From: Pseudarthrobacter sp. NBSH8
GTDB taxonomy: Bacteria; Actinomycetota; Actinomycetes; Actinomycetales; Micrococcaceae
Length of the DNA: 64,000 nt
Direction of reading: 5' to 3'
Assembly: GCF_014217545.1 (NCBI RefSeq)
Contig: NZ_CP043178.1
Coordinates: 3,906,001 to 3,970,000 of the forward strand
The notes beneath the pieces were generated by a model. That model had not been told where the DNA came from, did not search any database, and worked only from the letters and a program-made list of their open reading frames with translations. This document shows positions 7,926-16,374 of the stretch, in pieces. Every line of letters begins with the position of its first letter. Position 1 is the stretch's first letter. The translations under genes and the position numbers were made by a program.

Positions 7926-9575
7926 ATGTCCAAAACAACCGCTGTGCGTGCCGCCGGCGAAACCCTGACACAGCGTCAGATCGTCACCGTGATGGTGGGG
8001 CTGATGCTGGGCATGTTCCTGGCATCGCTGGACCAGACCATTGTGTCCACTTCCATCTACACCATCGCCAACGACCTCGACGGGCTGTCCCTGCAGGCGT
8101 GGGCCACCACCGCCTACCTCATCACCTCTACCGTCAGCACGCCGCTGTACGGCAAGCTGAGCGATATTTTCGGCCGCCGTCCGCTGTACCTGATCGCCAT
8201 CGTCATTTTCCTGGCCGGCTCGCTCTACGCCGGTTCAGTGCATTCCATGACGGAACTGGCCATCGCCCGCGGCGTCCAGGGCCTGGGCGCCGGCGGCCTG
8301 CTGGCCCTCGCGCTGACCATCATCGGGGACATCGTGTCCCTCAAAGACCGGGCCAAATACCAGGGCTACTTCATGTCGGTGTTCGGCATCTCATCCGTGC
8401 TCGGCCCCGTAGTGGGCGGAGCGTTCGCAGGGTCCGCCAACATCCTCGGCTTTGACGGCTGGCGCTGGGTGTTCTTCATCAACCTGCCCATTGGCCTGGC
8501 AGCCCTAACAGTGGTGTTTATGTTCCTGCACCTGCCGGCCAAACACGTGAAGCAGAAGATCGACTACTTCGGTGCAGCCGCCATCACGCTCGCCATCGTC
8601 CCGCTGCTGCTGGTGGCGGAACAAGGCCGCAGCTGGGGCTTTATGTCGCTGAACGCCTTCCTCTGCTACGGCCTCGGCGCTGTGGGCATCATCTGGTTCC
8701 TGCTGGCTGAAAAGCGCGCCGGGGACTACGCCCTGATCCCCCTCCGGCTCTTCAGGAACGCTACCTTCGGCCTGTCCTCGCTGCTGAACTTCATCATCGG
8801 CATCGGCATGTTCGGCGCCATCGCCATGCTGCCCATGTACCTGCAGCTGGTCAAGGGGCTCACACCCACCGAAGCCGGCCTGATGATGATCACCTTCACC
8901 CTGGGCATCCTGACCGGTTCCATCACGGCGGGCCGCACCATTTCGGCGTCGGGCACGTACCGGATCTTCCCGATCGTGGGTACGGGCATCCTCACCGCCG
9001 CAGCCGTGACCATGGGCCTGTCCCTGGGCGTGGACACGGGATTGTGGGTTCCCGGCGTGATCGCCGTGTTCTTCGGCATGGGCCTGGGTTTCTGCATGCA
9101 GCCGCTCACCCTGGCCATGCAGGTCTCCGTCCCCCCGAAGGACATGGGCGTGGGCACGTCCTCCGCCGCGTTCTTCCGCTCCATGGGCGGTGCGGTGGGC
9201 ACGGCCGTGTTCATCTCCATGCTGTTCAGCCTGGCCGCAAGCCGGATCGCCGAGACCATGAAGTCAGCCGTGGCCAGCTCCGACTACCAGGCCGTGCTGC
9301 GCGACCCGGCCGTCGCGGCGGACCCGGCCAACGCCAAGCTCTACGAGTTCTTCCAGAACGGGGCATCGAACGAATCACTCAATGACACCAGCTGGCTGCA
9401 CTCGGCCAACAGCGTGCTCACGCGGCCCATTACGGAAGGCTTCGCGTACGCGATCGACACCGTGATGATCACCGCGGCCGTTCTCACCGGGATCGCGTTC
9501 CTGATCAGCTTCGCCCTGCCGAACAAGAAGCTGACGGACCCGAAGGTGGCCAAGGAGTCCGTCCCGGCGCACTGA
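7926..9575 (+). CDS. DHA2 family (EmrB/QacA) MFS exporter
   Basis: A 549-aa protein with about fourteen membrane segments, the size of the drug:H+ antiporter-2 family. Motif A is seen at GKLSDIFGRRPLYL, motif B-like sequence around IARGVQGLGAGGLLAL, and motif C at GISSVLGPVVGGAF. These transporters expel cationic or lipophilic toxic compounds by proton antiport. ATG 7926 is chosen over ATG 7899 because GGAGAA stands just upstream. A palindrome precedes it and a strong hairpin follows, so it is a single-gene unit. Confidence 0.92.
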   Translation: MSKTTAVRAAGETLTQRQIVTVMVGLMLGMFLASLDQTIVSTSIYTIANDLDGLSLQAWATTAYLITSTVSTPLYGKLSDIFGRRPLYLIAIVIFLAGSLYAGSVHSMTELAIARGVQGLGAGGLLALALTIIGDIVSLKDRAKYQGYFMSVFGISSVLGPVVGGAFAGSANILGFDGWRWVFFINLPIGLAALTVVFMFLHLPAKHVKQKIDYFGAAAITLAIVPLLLVAEQGRSWGFMSLNAFLCYGLGAVGIIWFLLAEKRAGDYALIPLRLFRNATFGLSSLLNFIIGIGMFGAIAMLPMYLQLVKGLTPTEAGLMMITFTLGILTGSITAGRTISASGTYRIFPIVGTGILTAAAVTMGLSLGVDTGLWVPGVIAVFFGMGLGFCMQPLTLAMQVSVPPKDMGVGTSSAAFFRSMGGAVGTAVFISMLFSLAASRIAETMKSAVASSDYQAVLRDPAVAADPANAKLYEFFQNGASNESLNDTSWLHSANSVLTRPITEGFAYAIDTVMITAAVLTGIAFLISFALPNKKLTDPKVAKESVPAH

Positions 9576-9597
9576 CTCCCCTGTTCCGGAACTGAAA

Positions 9598-9629
9598 ACG
9601 ACGACGGCGGGGCGGCCCGCCGTCGTCGT
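9598..9629 (+). terminator. hairpin terminator after DHA2 exporter
   Basis: Perfect 14-bp inverted arms, 9598-9611 and 9616-9629, with a four-base loop, beginning 22 bases past the stop codon. Confidence 0.8.
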
Positions 9630-9672
9630 AGTGCCTTTCCCGTGAGGAGTCCGCCAAGTGGAACGGCGCGCG

Positions 9673-9684
9673 GTGACGTGTCAC
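9673..9684. promoter_or_regulatory. palindrome upstream of sugar porter
   Basis: GTGACGTGTCAC has 5-bp inverse arms and lies about 95 bases before the sugar porter start. It resembles a CRP/GlxR half-site pair, but the spacing is two bases shorter than the usual TGTGA-N6-TCACA, so the binding protein is uncertain. Confidence 0.3.
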
Positions 9685-9778
9685 ACTGTGTAGCGCGTGT
9701 GCGCCGGCCGCTGAGCCGGTACCGCAGCCGACGACGTCCGCACGCGCATCCACCCGACCCCCACACCCAGGGAGCAGC

Positions 9779-11218
9779 ATGCCCACCGCCAAGGAGCAGA
9801 CAACCGCCAAGATCCCGCAGCGGGTGATCTGGCTGGCCCTCGCGGGCGCGGTAGGCGGCTTCCTGTTCGGCTTCGACTCCTCCGTGGTGAACGGTGCAGT
9901 GGATGCCATCAAGGTTGAGTTCGCGCTCTCCGAGGCCGTCACCGGCTTCGCCGTGGCCATCGCCCTGCTGGGCTGCGCGGCAGGTGCGTTCCTCGCCGGC
10001 AAGGTCGCCGACCGCTACGGCCGCATTCCCGCCATGAAGCTCGGCGCGCTGCTGTTCCTGGTCAGCGCCATCGGAACCGGCTTCGCCCTCGGCGTCTGGG
10101 ACCTGATTTTCTGGCGCCTGGTGGGCGGCCTGGGCATCGGCCTGGCATCGGTGATCGCACCGGCGTACATTTCCGAGATTTCCCCTCGCCAGGTCCGTGG
10201 CCGGCTGGCATCGCTGCAGCAGCTGGCCATCACCACCGGTATTTTCGCCGCGCTCCTGTCCGACGCACTCTTCGCCACCACCGCGGGCGGCGCGGACCAG
10301 CCGTTCTGGCTGGGCCTGGAAGCCTGGCGCTGGATGTTCCTCGCCGCAGCGGTTCCCGCCGTCGTCTACGGCTGGATCGCCTACACGCTCCCGGAATCCC
10401 CGCGGTTCCTCGTGTTCCAGGGCAAGGAAGACGAAGCCCGGAAGGTCTTCGACTCCATCGCCCCGTCCGAGGACACCGACAGGCACATCCGCGAAATCCA
10501 GGACGCCATCGAAGAGGACAAGCTGTCCGGTCAGAAGGGTTCGCTCCGCGGGAAGACGTTCGGCCTGCAGGCAGTGGTCTGGGTGGGCATCGTCCTCTCC
10601 GTCCTGCAGCAGTTCGTTGGCATCAACGTGATCTTCTACTACTCCACCACGCTGTGGAAGGCCGTCGGTTTCCAGGAGAAGGACTCGCTCACCATCTCGG
10701 TGGCAACCTCCATCACCAACATCCTGGTCACGCTGGTGGCCATCGCCCTGGTGGACCGGATCGGACGCCGGCCCATTCTCCTGGCCGGGTCCATAGGCAT
10801 GGCCATTTCACTGGGCACCATGGCGCTGGCGTTCTCCGCCGCCGTTGGCTCAGGCTCAGAGATCTCACTGCCGGGCGTCTGGGGTCCGGTGGCCCTCGTA
10901 GCGGCCAACATCTTTGTGGTCAGCTTCGGCGCGTCCTGGGGCCCACTGGTCTGGGTCCTCCTTGGCGAGATCTTCCCGTCCCGGATCCGTGCCCGTGCCC
11001 TGGGCCTGGCCGCGGCCGCGCAGTGGGTGGCCAACTTTGCCATCACACTCAGCTTCCCGGTGATGGCCGCTGCGTCCCTGCCCCTGACCTACGCCATGTA
11101 CGCGCTGTTCGCGGCGGCGTCGTTCTTCTTTGTCATGTTCAAGGTGCCGGAGACCAACGGCATGTCCCTGGAACAGGCCGAGACGCTGTTTGTGCCCAAG
11201 GGTTCAAAGAAGGCATAA
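9779..11218 (+). CDS. sugar porter family MFS transporter
   Basis: A 479-aa, twelve-segment proton-coupled sugar symporter. Family signatures are clear: GGFLFGFDSSVVNGA in helix 1, GKVADRYGRIPAMK in the first loop, PESPRFLVFQGKEDEARKV after helix 6, QQFVGINVIFYYS in helix 7, DRIGRRPI in loop 8-9 and PETNGMSLEQ at the C-terminus. Relatives carry xylose, galactose, glucose or inositol; the exact sugar cannot be assigned. GGGAG precedes ATG 9779. It ends ten bases from the convergent GNAT gene with no clear terminator between. Confidence 0.92.
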   Translation: MPTAKEQTTAKIPQRVIWLALAGAVGGFLFGFDSSVVNGAVDAIKVEFALSEAVTGFAVAIALLGCAAGAFLAGKVADRYGRIPAMKLGALLFLVSAIGTGFALGVWDLIFWRLVGGLGIGLASVIAPAYISEISPRQVRGRLASLQQLAITTGIFAALLSDALFATTAGGADQPFWLGLEAWRWMFLAAAVPAVVYGWIAYTLPESPRFLVFQGKEDEARKVFDSIAPSEDTDRHIREIQDAIEEDKLSGQKGSLRGKTFGLQAVVWVGIVLSVLQQFVGINVIFYYSTTLWKAVGFQEKDSLTISVATSITNILVTLVAIALVDRIGRRPILLAGSIGMAISLGTMALAFSAAVGSGSEISLPGVWGPVALVAANIFVVSFGASWGPLVWVLLGEIFPSRIRARALGLAAAAQWVANFAITLSFPVMAAASLPLTYAMYALFAAASFFFVMFKVPETNGMSLEQAETLFVPKGSKKA

Positions 11219-11228
11219 CGCCCGGGGG

Positions 11229-11750
11229 TCAGAGAGTGAGCTTCATGCCCTCATGGCTGGCATCAAAGCCAAGCCGCCCGTAGAAGCGGTGGGCGGCCGT
11301 CCGCGTCTTGTGGGTGGTCAGCTGCATCAGCGTGCAGCCGCGGCGCCTGGATTCGTCAATCGCCCACCCCACCATCAGGTTTCCCAGGCCCTGGCCACGA
11401 AGGCTGCCCGCCACGCGGACCGCCTCAATCTGCGAGCGCCAGGAGCCCTGCCGCGAGATGCCAGGCAGGAAACTCAGCTGGAAGGTGGCTACCACGGGGC
11501 CGTTCGCTGCCCCAACCGGTACGTACTCCCCCACCACGAGCAAGTGGCACGGGTCGGCGTCGATCGCTTCAAAAGCCCGCTCGTAGGGCGCCATTTCGTG
11601 GCCGCCTTCGCGGACGGCGCCCAGGGAATCGTCGGCCAGCAGTGCAACGATCCCGGGCAGGTCCGCGGATACGGCGTGCCTGAGGCGGAAGGTCCCGCCG
11701 TCGACGTCGGCAGTCAGCAAGGGGGTCAGAGCGCCGGGGTTTGTGGTCAT
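11229..11750 (-). CDS. GNAT family N-acetyltransferase
   Basis: A 173-aa acetyl-CoA-dependent acetyltransferase. The coenzyme A loop is seen as RVAGSLRGQGLGNLMV (the R-x-x-G-x-G pattern), followed by the C-terminal motif AAHRFYGRLGFDAS. The substrate is unknown. An open frame extends upstream to 11822, but the GNAT fold begins just after Met at 11750 (MTTNPG), which is preferred even though its GGGGAG site is very close to the ATG. The start is the least sure part. Confidence 0.85.
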   Translation of the reverse strand: MTTNPGALTPLLTADVDGGTFRLRHAVSADLPGIVALLADDSLGAVREGGHEMAPYERAFEAIDADPCHLLVVGEYVPVGAANGPVVATFQLSFLPGISRQGSWRSQIEAVRVAGSLRGQGLGNLMVGWAIDESRRRGCTLMQLTTHKTRTAAHRFYGRLGFDASHEGMKLTL

Positions 11751-11845
11751 CTCCCCAGCATTCCACAGCCACGTTCCTTGTGATCCACGCGGGCCCGTGC
11801 TTGGCTGGCCAACACGGAACAACAGTCATATGGGGAGGGTCTGGA

Positions 11846-12124
11846 ATGGATCAGCACACGGTCTCACGCTTACCGGCGATAACTCTGCGGACAGGAATTA
11901 TTGTGGGCGCCGTCGGCGCCGTCTCGATCATCCTTGCACCGCAGATCATGCAGACCCTGCTGTTCGGGCCGGCCTACTCACAGGCGCTAAGCATGGTCCT
12001 GCAAATAGTCTTCCAGCTGGTGACGCTGTTTTTCCTGCCGTTTTCCGCCGCCTTGATAGCCGCCTCACTGGTCATGCGCTATCTGGACGGTGTGCTTGCC
12101 CTGACGACGAAGACGGACTCCTGA
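11846..12124 (+). CDS. small two-segment membrane protein
   Basis: A 92-aa hypothetical with two hydrophobic segments (residues ~12-32, IIVGAVGAVSIILAP, and ~47-72, VFQLVTLFFLPFSAALIAAS). ATG 11846 is preceded by GGGGAGG seven bases upstream, and a strong terminator follows 28 bases after the stop, so it looks like a complete unit. No family is recognised. Confidence 0.65.
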   Translation: MDQHTVSRLPAITLRTGIIVGAVGAVSIILAPQIMQTLLFGPAYSQALSMVLQIVFQLVTLFFLPFSAALIAASLVMRYLDGVLALTTKTDS

Positions 12125-12152
12125 TGCGCGCGGGTCACCAAAACAGGTAATG

Positions 12153-12188
12153 CACGACGCCGGCACTCAGGTGAGTGCCGGCGTCGTG
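12153..12188. terminator. bidirectional hairpin terminator
   Basis: Perfect 16-bp inverted arms, 12153-12168 and 12173-12188, with a four-base loop between the convergent small membrane protein gene and mtlD. It can serve both strands. Confidence 0.85.
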
Positions 12189-12233
12189 ATTGCGAGAGGG
12201 TTTCGGAAAAACCCGCAGGAAGTGAGAGAGCGT

Positions 12234-13397
12234 TTAGGCGGGCGCCTTGGCCCCTTCTGCCTGGCGTTCTTCCACCAGCACGGACACTGCCGCGAACAGC
12301 GGGTGCTCCGGAGCGAGCCCCGTGATCCTGGCCGTGGCGTCTGCCGGCGATGAGGACGCCAGTATCTGCGCAAGCTCGGTGGCCTCGGCGTCGGCGGGGT
12401 CGGTGAAGCGCAGGGCCGCAGCAATGGCACCCAGGAGCGCCTCGGGCACGATCCCCCGTTCGGCGAGTTCGGCTGCGGGGCCGATGAACCGTTCATGCCG
12501 GCTGAGCTTCCGCATCGGGGCGCGCCCCACCCGGTTCACCGTGTCCGGCAGGTGCGGGTTGGAGAACCGGACCAGGATCTTCTGGACATAGGCTTCCTGC
12601 TCGTCATTGTTGAAGCCGTGCTTGGCCACGAGAAGCTGCTTGGTTTCCGCCAGGACCGCGCGGACATCTTCCGCGACGTCCTGATCGGCCATGGCATCGG
12701 AAAGTTTCTCCAGGCCTGCCTCGAACCCGAAGTACGCGGCGGAGGCGTGGCCGGTGTTCACGGTGAAGAGCTTCCGCTCGATGTAGGGCGAAAGCTCGTC
12801 CACAAACGTCGCACCCGGGATGACCGGCGCAGCATCGCCAAATGCCGTCCGGTCGATGACCCACTCGTAGAACGTCTCCACGGTGACGTCCAGGCCCTGG
12901 CCCGGCGCCTGGTTGGGCACGATCCGGTCAACCGCGGTGTTCGCAAACACCGCGGCGTCGTCCAGGGAGCCTGCGGCGTCGTCCCAGAGCGCGCCGACAT
13001 CGGCCCGCAGGATGTCCGTGGCGTTGATGGCGTTCTCGCAGGCCATGACCTGCAGCGGCGCCAGCCCGGCAGCCCGCACCGCGATGCCCTTGGTGATGGC
13101 GGGCGCCACGAACTTCAGGATGTGTGGCCCCACGGCGGTGGTGACGATGTCCGCCGTGGCGATCTCCCGTACCAGCTCCGCTTCCTGCGTGCCGGAGTTG
13201 AGCGCGCGGAAGTTGTCCACCGTCCGGAGGGTTGGGTTCTCCCCCACCTCGTGGACGTTGTAACTGTCGGCGGCCGCCAGCTGGTCGATGAGCGCGTCCG
13301 CGACATCCGCGAACACCACCTCATAACCGGCCTGATGCAGCAGCAGACCCACAAAGCCGCGGCCGATGTTCCCGGCTCCGAAATGTACTGCCTTCAC
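12234..13397 (-). CDS. mtlD: mannitol-1-phosphate 5-dehydrogenase
   Basis: A 387-aa NAD-dependent enzyme that oxidises mannitol-1-phosphate to fructose-6-phosphate. The N-terminal dinucleotide loop HFGAGNIGRGFVG starts at residue 6. The conserved family block KLSRHERFIGPAAELAERG lies in the last third and supplies the catalytic lysine region. The start is GTG at 13397, overlapping the TAG stop of the PTS gene by one base, so the two are translationally coupled. The length matches the family. Confidence 0.95.
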   Translation of the reverse strand: MKAVHFGAGNIGRGFVGLLLHQAGYEVVFADVADALIDQLAAADSYNVHEVGENPTLRTVDNFRALNSGTQEAELVREIATADIVTTAVGPHILKFVAPAITKGIAVRAAGLAPLQVMACENAINATDILRADVGALWDDAAGSLDDAAVFANTAVDRIVPNQAPGQGLDVTVETFYEWVIDRTAFGDAAPVIPGATFVDELSPYIERKLFTVNTGHASAAYFGFEAGLEKLSDAMADQDVAEDVRAVLAETKQLLVAKHGFNNDEQEAYVQKILVRFSNPHLPDTVNRVGRAPMRKLSRHERFIGPAAELAERGIVPEALLGAIAAALRFTDPADAEATELAQILASSSPADATARITGLAPEHPLFAAVSVLVEERQAEGAKAPA

Positions 13398-15436
13398 TAT
13401 GCGTTCACCTTTCCGAACAGCTCCAGGACTTCCTCAACGGACGTGGCTGCTTCCAGCTGGGCCACCTGCGCCTTGTTGGTGAAGACCTTGGCGATGGAGG
13501 ACAGGATGTGGAGGTGTTCGTTGTTGATGCCCGCCACGCCAACCACGAACTTGACCTGCTTGCCGTCCCAGTCGATGCCGTTCGGGTAGCGGATGACTGA
13601 CACCGCTGACTTCAGGATGTGGTCCTTGGCGGCATTGGTGCCATGCGGGATAGCCAGGAAGCTCCCCATGTAGGTGGATACGGATTCCTCGCGTTCGTGC
13701 ATGGCGGCGAGGTACCCCTCGTCCACGGCGCCTCGGGCCAGGAGGAGCTGGCCGGCTTCGTCGATGGCGGCATCGCGGGTGGTGGCGGTGCCGTTGAGGA
13801 TGACGCTGTCGGCCATGAGGATGTCCGACGGCAGCGCCGTCTCCGCAGCCTCGGCGGGTTCCGCATCCAACGGGGCATTGGCGACGTGGGCGCCGTGGCC
13901 GGCAGCACCCGGGGCGCCGGCAGCAGCACCGGCGTCGGGCGTTCCGCCTTCGGTGTTGTGCTCCTTGACCAGCTCCACAATCTCGTCGTACCGCGGGCTG
14001 TTCATGAAGTTATCCACGGAGAAGTGCGCGGCACTGGAGGTGACGGGCTTGGCGCGTTCGGTCAAATCCTGGTGGGTGATCACAACGTCGTAGGTGTCGC
14101 TGAGGCTGGCGATAGCGGCGTTGGTGACCTTGACGTCCGGGAACCCGGCCGCCTTGATCTTGTTCCGCAGCACCGATGCTCCCATGGCACTGGAGCCCAT
14201 ACCGGCGTCGCATGCGAACACGATGTTCTTGATGGGGCCGGCCAGGACGGCCGTGCCCACACCTGAACCAGCGCCGGTCAGGGCCGAGGAGATGGAGCTC
14301 TTTTTGCCCTTCATGGCTTCCATCTTGGATGTAGCGTCGGTCAGGTCCGTCTCGTCGCTGTGCTTGGTGGTCTTCAGGATCACCGAGGCCACCAGGAAGG
14401 ACGCCGCGGTAGCAAGCAGAACCGCGAGGATCACTCCGACGTAGCTGTCACGGGAGGTCTGGGCGAGCACTGCGATGATCGAGCCAGGCGCAGCCGGCGC
14501 TACCAGCCCGGAGCCGGTGACGGCCAAGGTGGCAATACCCGTCATGCCGCCGGCGATCGCGGCCAGGATCAGCAGCGGGCGCATCAGGACGTACGGGAAG
14601 TAGATTTCGTGGATGCCGCCGAAGAAGTGGATGATGGCGGCACCGGGGGCGGAGCCCTTGGCGAGGCCGCGGCCGAAGAACATGTACGCCAGCAGGATGC
14701 CGAGGCCCGGGCCGGGGTTCGCCTCGAGCAGGAAGAGGATGGACTTGCCCTGTTCAAGTGATTGCTGGATGCCCAGCGGAGTCAGCACGCCGTGGTTGAT
14801 GGCGTTGTTCAGGAACAGCACCTTGGCAGGTTCAATGAAAATGCTGGTAAGCGGCAGGAGGCCGTTGTTGACCAGGAACTGGACCACGTTCCCGGCCCCG
14901 GTGCTGAAAGCCTGGACCAGCGGCGAGATGCCGTAGAAGCCCAGCATCGCCAGCAGCGCGCCCCAGATACCGGCGGAGAAGTTGTTCACGAGCATTTCGA
15001 AGCCCGGGCGGATCTTGCCCTCCCACAGGAGGTCGATCTTCTTCATCGTCCAGCCGCCGAGGGGACCCATGATCATGGCGCCGATGAACATCGGGATGCC
15101 GGCGCCCACAATGACGCCCATGGTACCGATGGCGCCCACCACGCCGCCGCGGACGTCATAGACCATTTTGCCGCCGGTGTAGCCGATCAGGAGCGGCAGC
15201 AGGTAGGTGATCATGGGACCAACCAGGCCTACATAGGGAACTCCCTCGGCATTGGTGCCGAAACCGCCAAGGGCAGGCACGGGAATCCAGCCCTTCTCAA
15301 TGAAGAGGGCGGTAATAAGGCCCCAGGCGATGAACGCGCCGATGTTGGGCATGATCATTCCGGACAGGAACGTCCCGAACTTCTGGACGCCGACCCGCAG
15401 GCTGGTGCGGGGTTTTGCAACTGTCTGTGTTGCCAT
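13397..15436 (-). CDS. mtlA: mannitol PTS EIICBA, single chain
   Basis: A 679-aa permease that imports mannitol and phosphorylates it. The order is EIIC (residues 1-350, with GGIHEIYFPYVLMRP around Glu277), EIIB (~403-495, phosphocysteine Cys409 in FACDAGMGSSAMG), a long Ala/Gly/Pro linker, and EIIA (~537-679, phosphohistidine His598 in FLAIPHGTNAAKDH). All three phosphotransfer residues are present. AGGAAAG precedes ATG 15436. It lies 50 bases downstream of the TetR gene and overlaps mtlD, forming a TetR-mtlA-mtlD unit. Confidence 0.95.
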   Translation of the reverse strand: MATQTVAKPRTSLRVGVQKFGTFLSGMIMPNIGAFIAWGLITALFIEKGWIPVPALGGFGTNAEGVPYVGLVGPMITYLLPLLIGYTGGKMVYDVRGGVVGAIGTMGVIVGAGIPMFIGAMIMGPLGGWTMKKIDLLWEGKIRPGFEMLVNNFSAGIWGALLAMLGFYGISPLVQAFSTGAGNVVQFLVNNGLLPLTSIFIEPAKVLFLNNAINHGVLTPLGIQQSLEQGKSILFLLEANPGPGLGILLAYMFFGRGLAKGSAPGAAIIHFFGGIHEIYFPYVLMRPLLILAAIAGGMTGIATLAVTGSGLVAPAAPGSIIAVLAQTSRDSYVGVILAVLLATAASFLVASVILKTTKHSDETDLTDATSKMEAMKGKKSSISSALTGAGSGVGTAVLAGPIKNIVFACDAGMGSSAMGASVLRNKIKAAGFPDVKVTNAAIASLSDTYDVVITHQDLTERAKPVTSSAAHFSVDNFMNSPRYDEIVELVKEHNTEGGTPDAGAAAGAPGAAGHGAHVANAPLDAEPAEAAETALPSDILMADSVILNGTATTRDAAIDEAGQLLLARGAVDEGYLAAMHEREESVSTYMGSFLAIPHGTNAAKDHILKSAVSVIRYPNGIDWDGKQVKFVVGVAGINNEHLHILSSIAKVFTNKAQVAQLEAATSVEEVLELFGKVNA

Positions 15437-15485
15437 GTGCTTTCCTAACCGTCATTCCTGCGGCTATGCAGGATGGATCCGATAC

Positions 15486-16214
15486 TTACGACGACGTGCT
15501 GGTGGAGATTCGGTGAAGCCATTCGAGGAAAAGTTTGAGTTCCGAGCTGGAGAGCTGGTCGGAGTGCGATGCCTGAAGCGCGGCATTCAGGGCAATCGCT
15601 GCCACCACCACAGAGGACCTTGCGGAGTCTTCCGTGGCCGCCCCTTCGGCTTGTGCCGCGGACACCGCAAAGATCATGGCGTCCCGGGTCATGGTGGACA
15701 GTTCGAGGTTACGTTCGGCGGCGGGCTCCGCAATCAGCATGAGCGTCACACCCACATTGGCGGCCAGGATAGACCTGGCCGCTTCCCGTGGCTGGACATT
15801 CAGCTGGCCCACTGCCGCAGCCTTGTTCAGCATCTCCTCCATCAGCGCCTCGGCATCGGCGACGATGGCGGGGCGGCTTTCGGGGCGGATATTGCCGAAC
15901 ATCACCAGGTACAGTTCCGGCTGCTTAAGTCCGAACTGAACGTGGTTGTCCCACATCCTCCGGATATCCTCCAACGGATTTCCGGACGGGGCGAAGTCTC
16001 TTTCGCCCGCGACATATTCCTCAAAACCTGCGGTGACGACGGCGTCGAAAAGACCTTCCTTGTCACCGAAGTGGTGGTACAGGGTGGGCGCCGTTACCCC
16101 TGCCAGCTGCGTGATCTGGCGGGTGGACACGGATGCTCCGGCGGATTTTGAAAGCAACTCGGCGGCTGCATGCAGCAGCCGCATTTTGGGGGGAAGCTGG
16201 CCATCCAAACTCAT
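15486..16214 (-). CDS. TetR family regulator of the mannitol/PTS locus
   Basis: A 242-aa TetR-type repressor. The helix-turn-helix is at residues ~31-60 (STRQITQLAGVTAPTLYHHF). The C-terminal part is long and Ala-rich and presumably senses a ligand. It is the first gene of the mannitol unit and divergent from ptsI. Start ATG 16214 has no RBS; a TAGGGT box lies seven bases upstream (16222-16227), suggesting a leaderless transcript. The perfect palindrome at 16233-16247 sits where its -35 region should be, so autorepression is likely (inference). Confidence 0.87.
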   Translation of the reverse strand: MSLDGQLPPKMRLLHAAAELLSKSAGASVSTRQITQLAGVTAPTLYHHFGDKEGLFDAVVTAGFEEYVAGERDFAPSGNPLEDIRRMWDNHVQFGLKQPELYLVMFGNIRPESRPAIVADAEALMEEMLNKAAAVGQLNVQPREAARSILAANVGVTLMLIAEPAAERNLELSTMTRDAMIFAVSAAQAEGAATEDSARSSVVVAAIALNAALQASHSDQLSSSELKLFLEWLHRISTSTSS

Positions 16215-16232
16215 AGCCGCTACCCTATCACC

Positions 16233-16247
16233 TATAGCATTGCTATA
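16233..16247. promoter_or_regulatory. 15-bp TetR-type operator
   Basis: TATAGCA-T-TGCTATA is a perfect palindrome, 19 bases upstream of the TetR start codon and 128 bases upstream of ptsI. It occupies the -35 position for the TetR/mtl promoter. Tight symmetry and placement in the divergent gap suggest it is the binding site of the neighbouring TetR protein. Confidence 0.6.
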
Positions 16248-16374
16248 TGAACTGAATCACATATAATTTTTTCAGGCACGTTTCCGCCCTCGCACATAGT
16301 GGTCGCGGCGGCCCCGGCATGGCGCCGGGAGAACCTAGGCGGGCCTGGCTACCGGCAGAGAATGAGGACCTTCA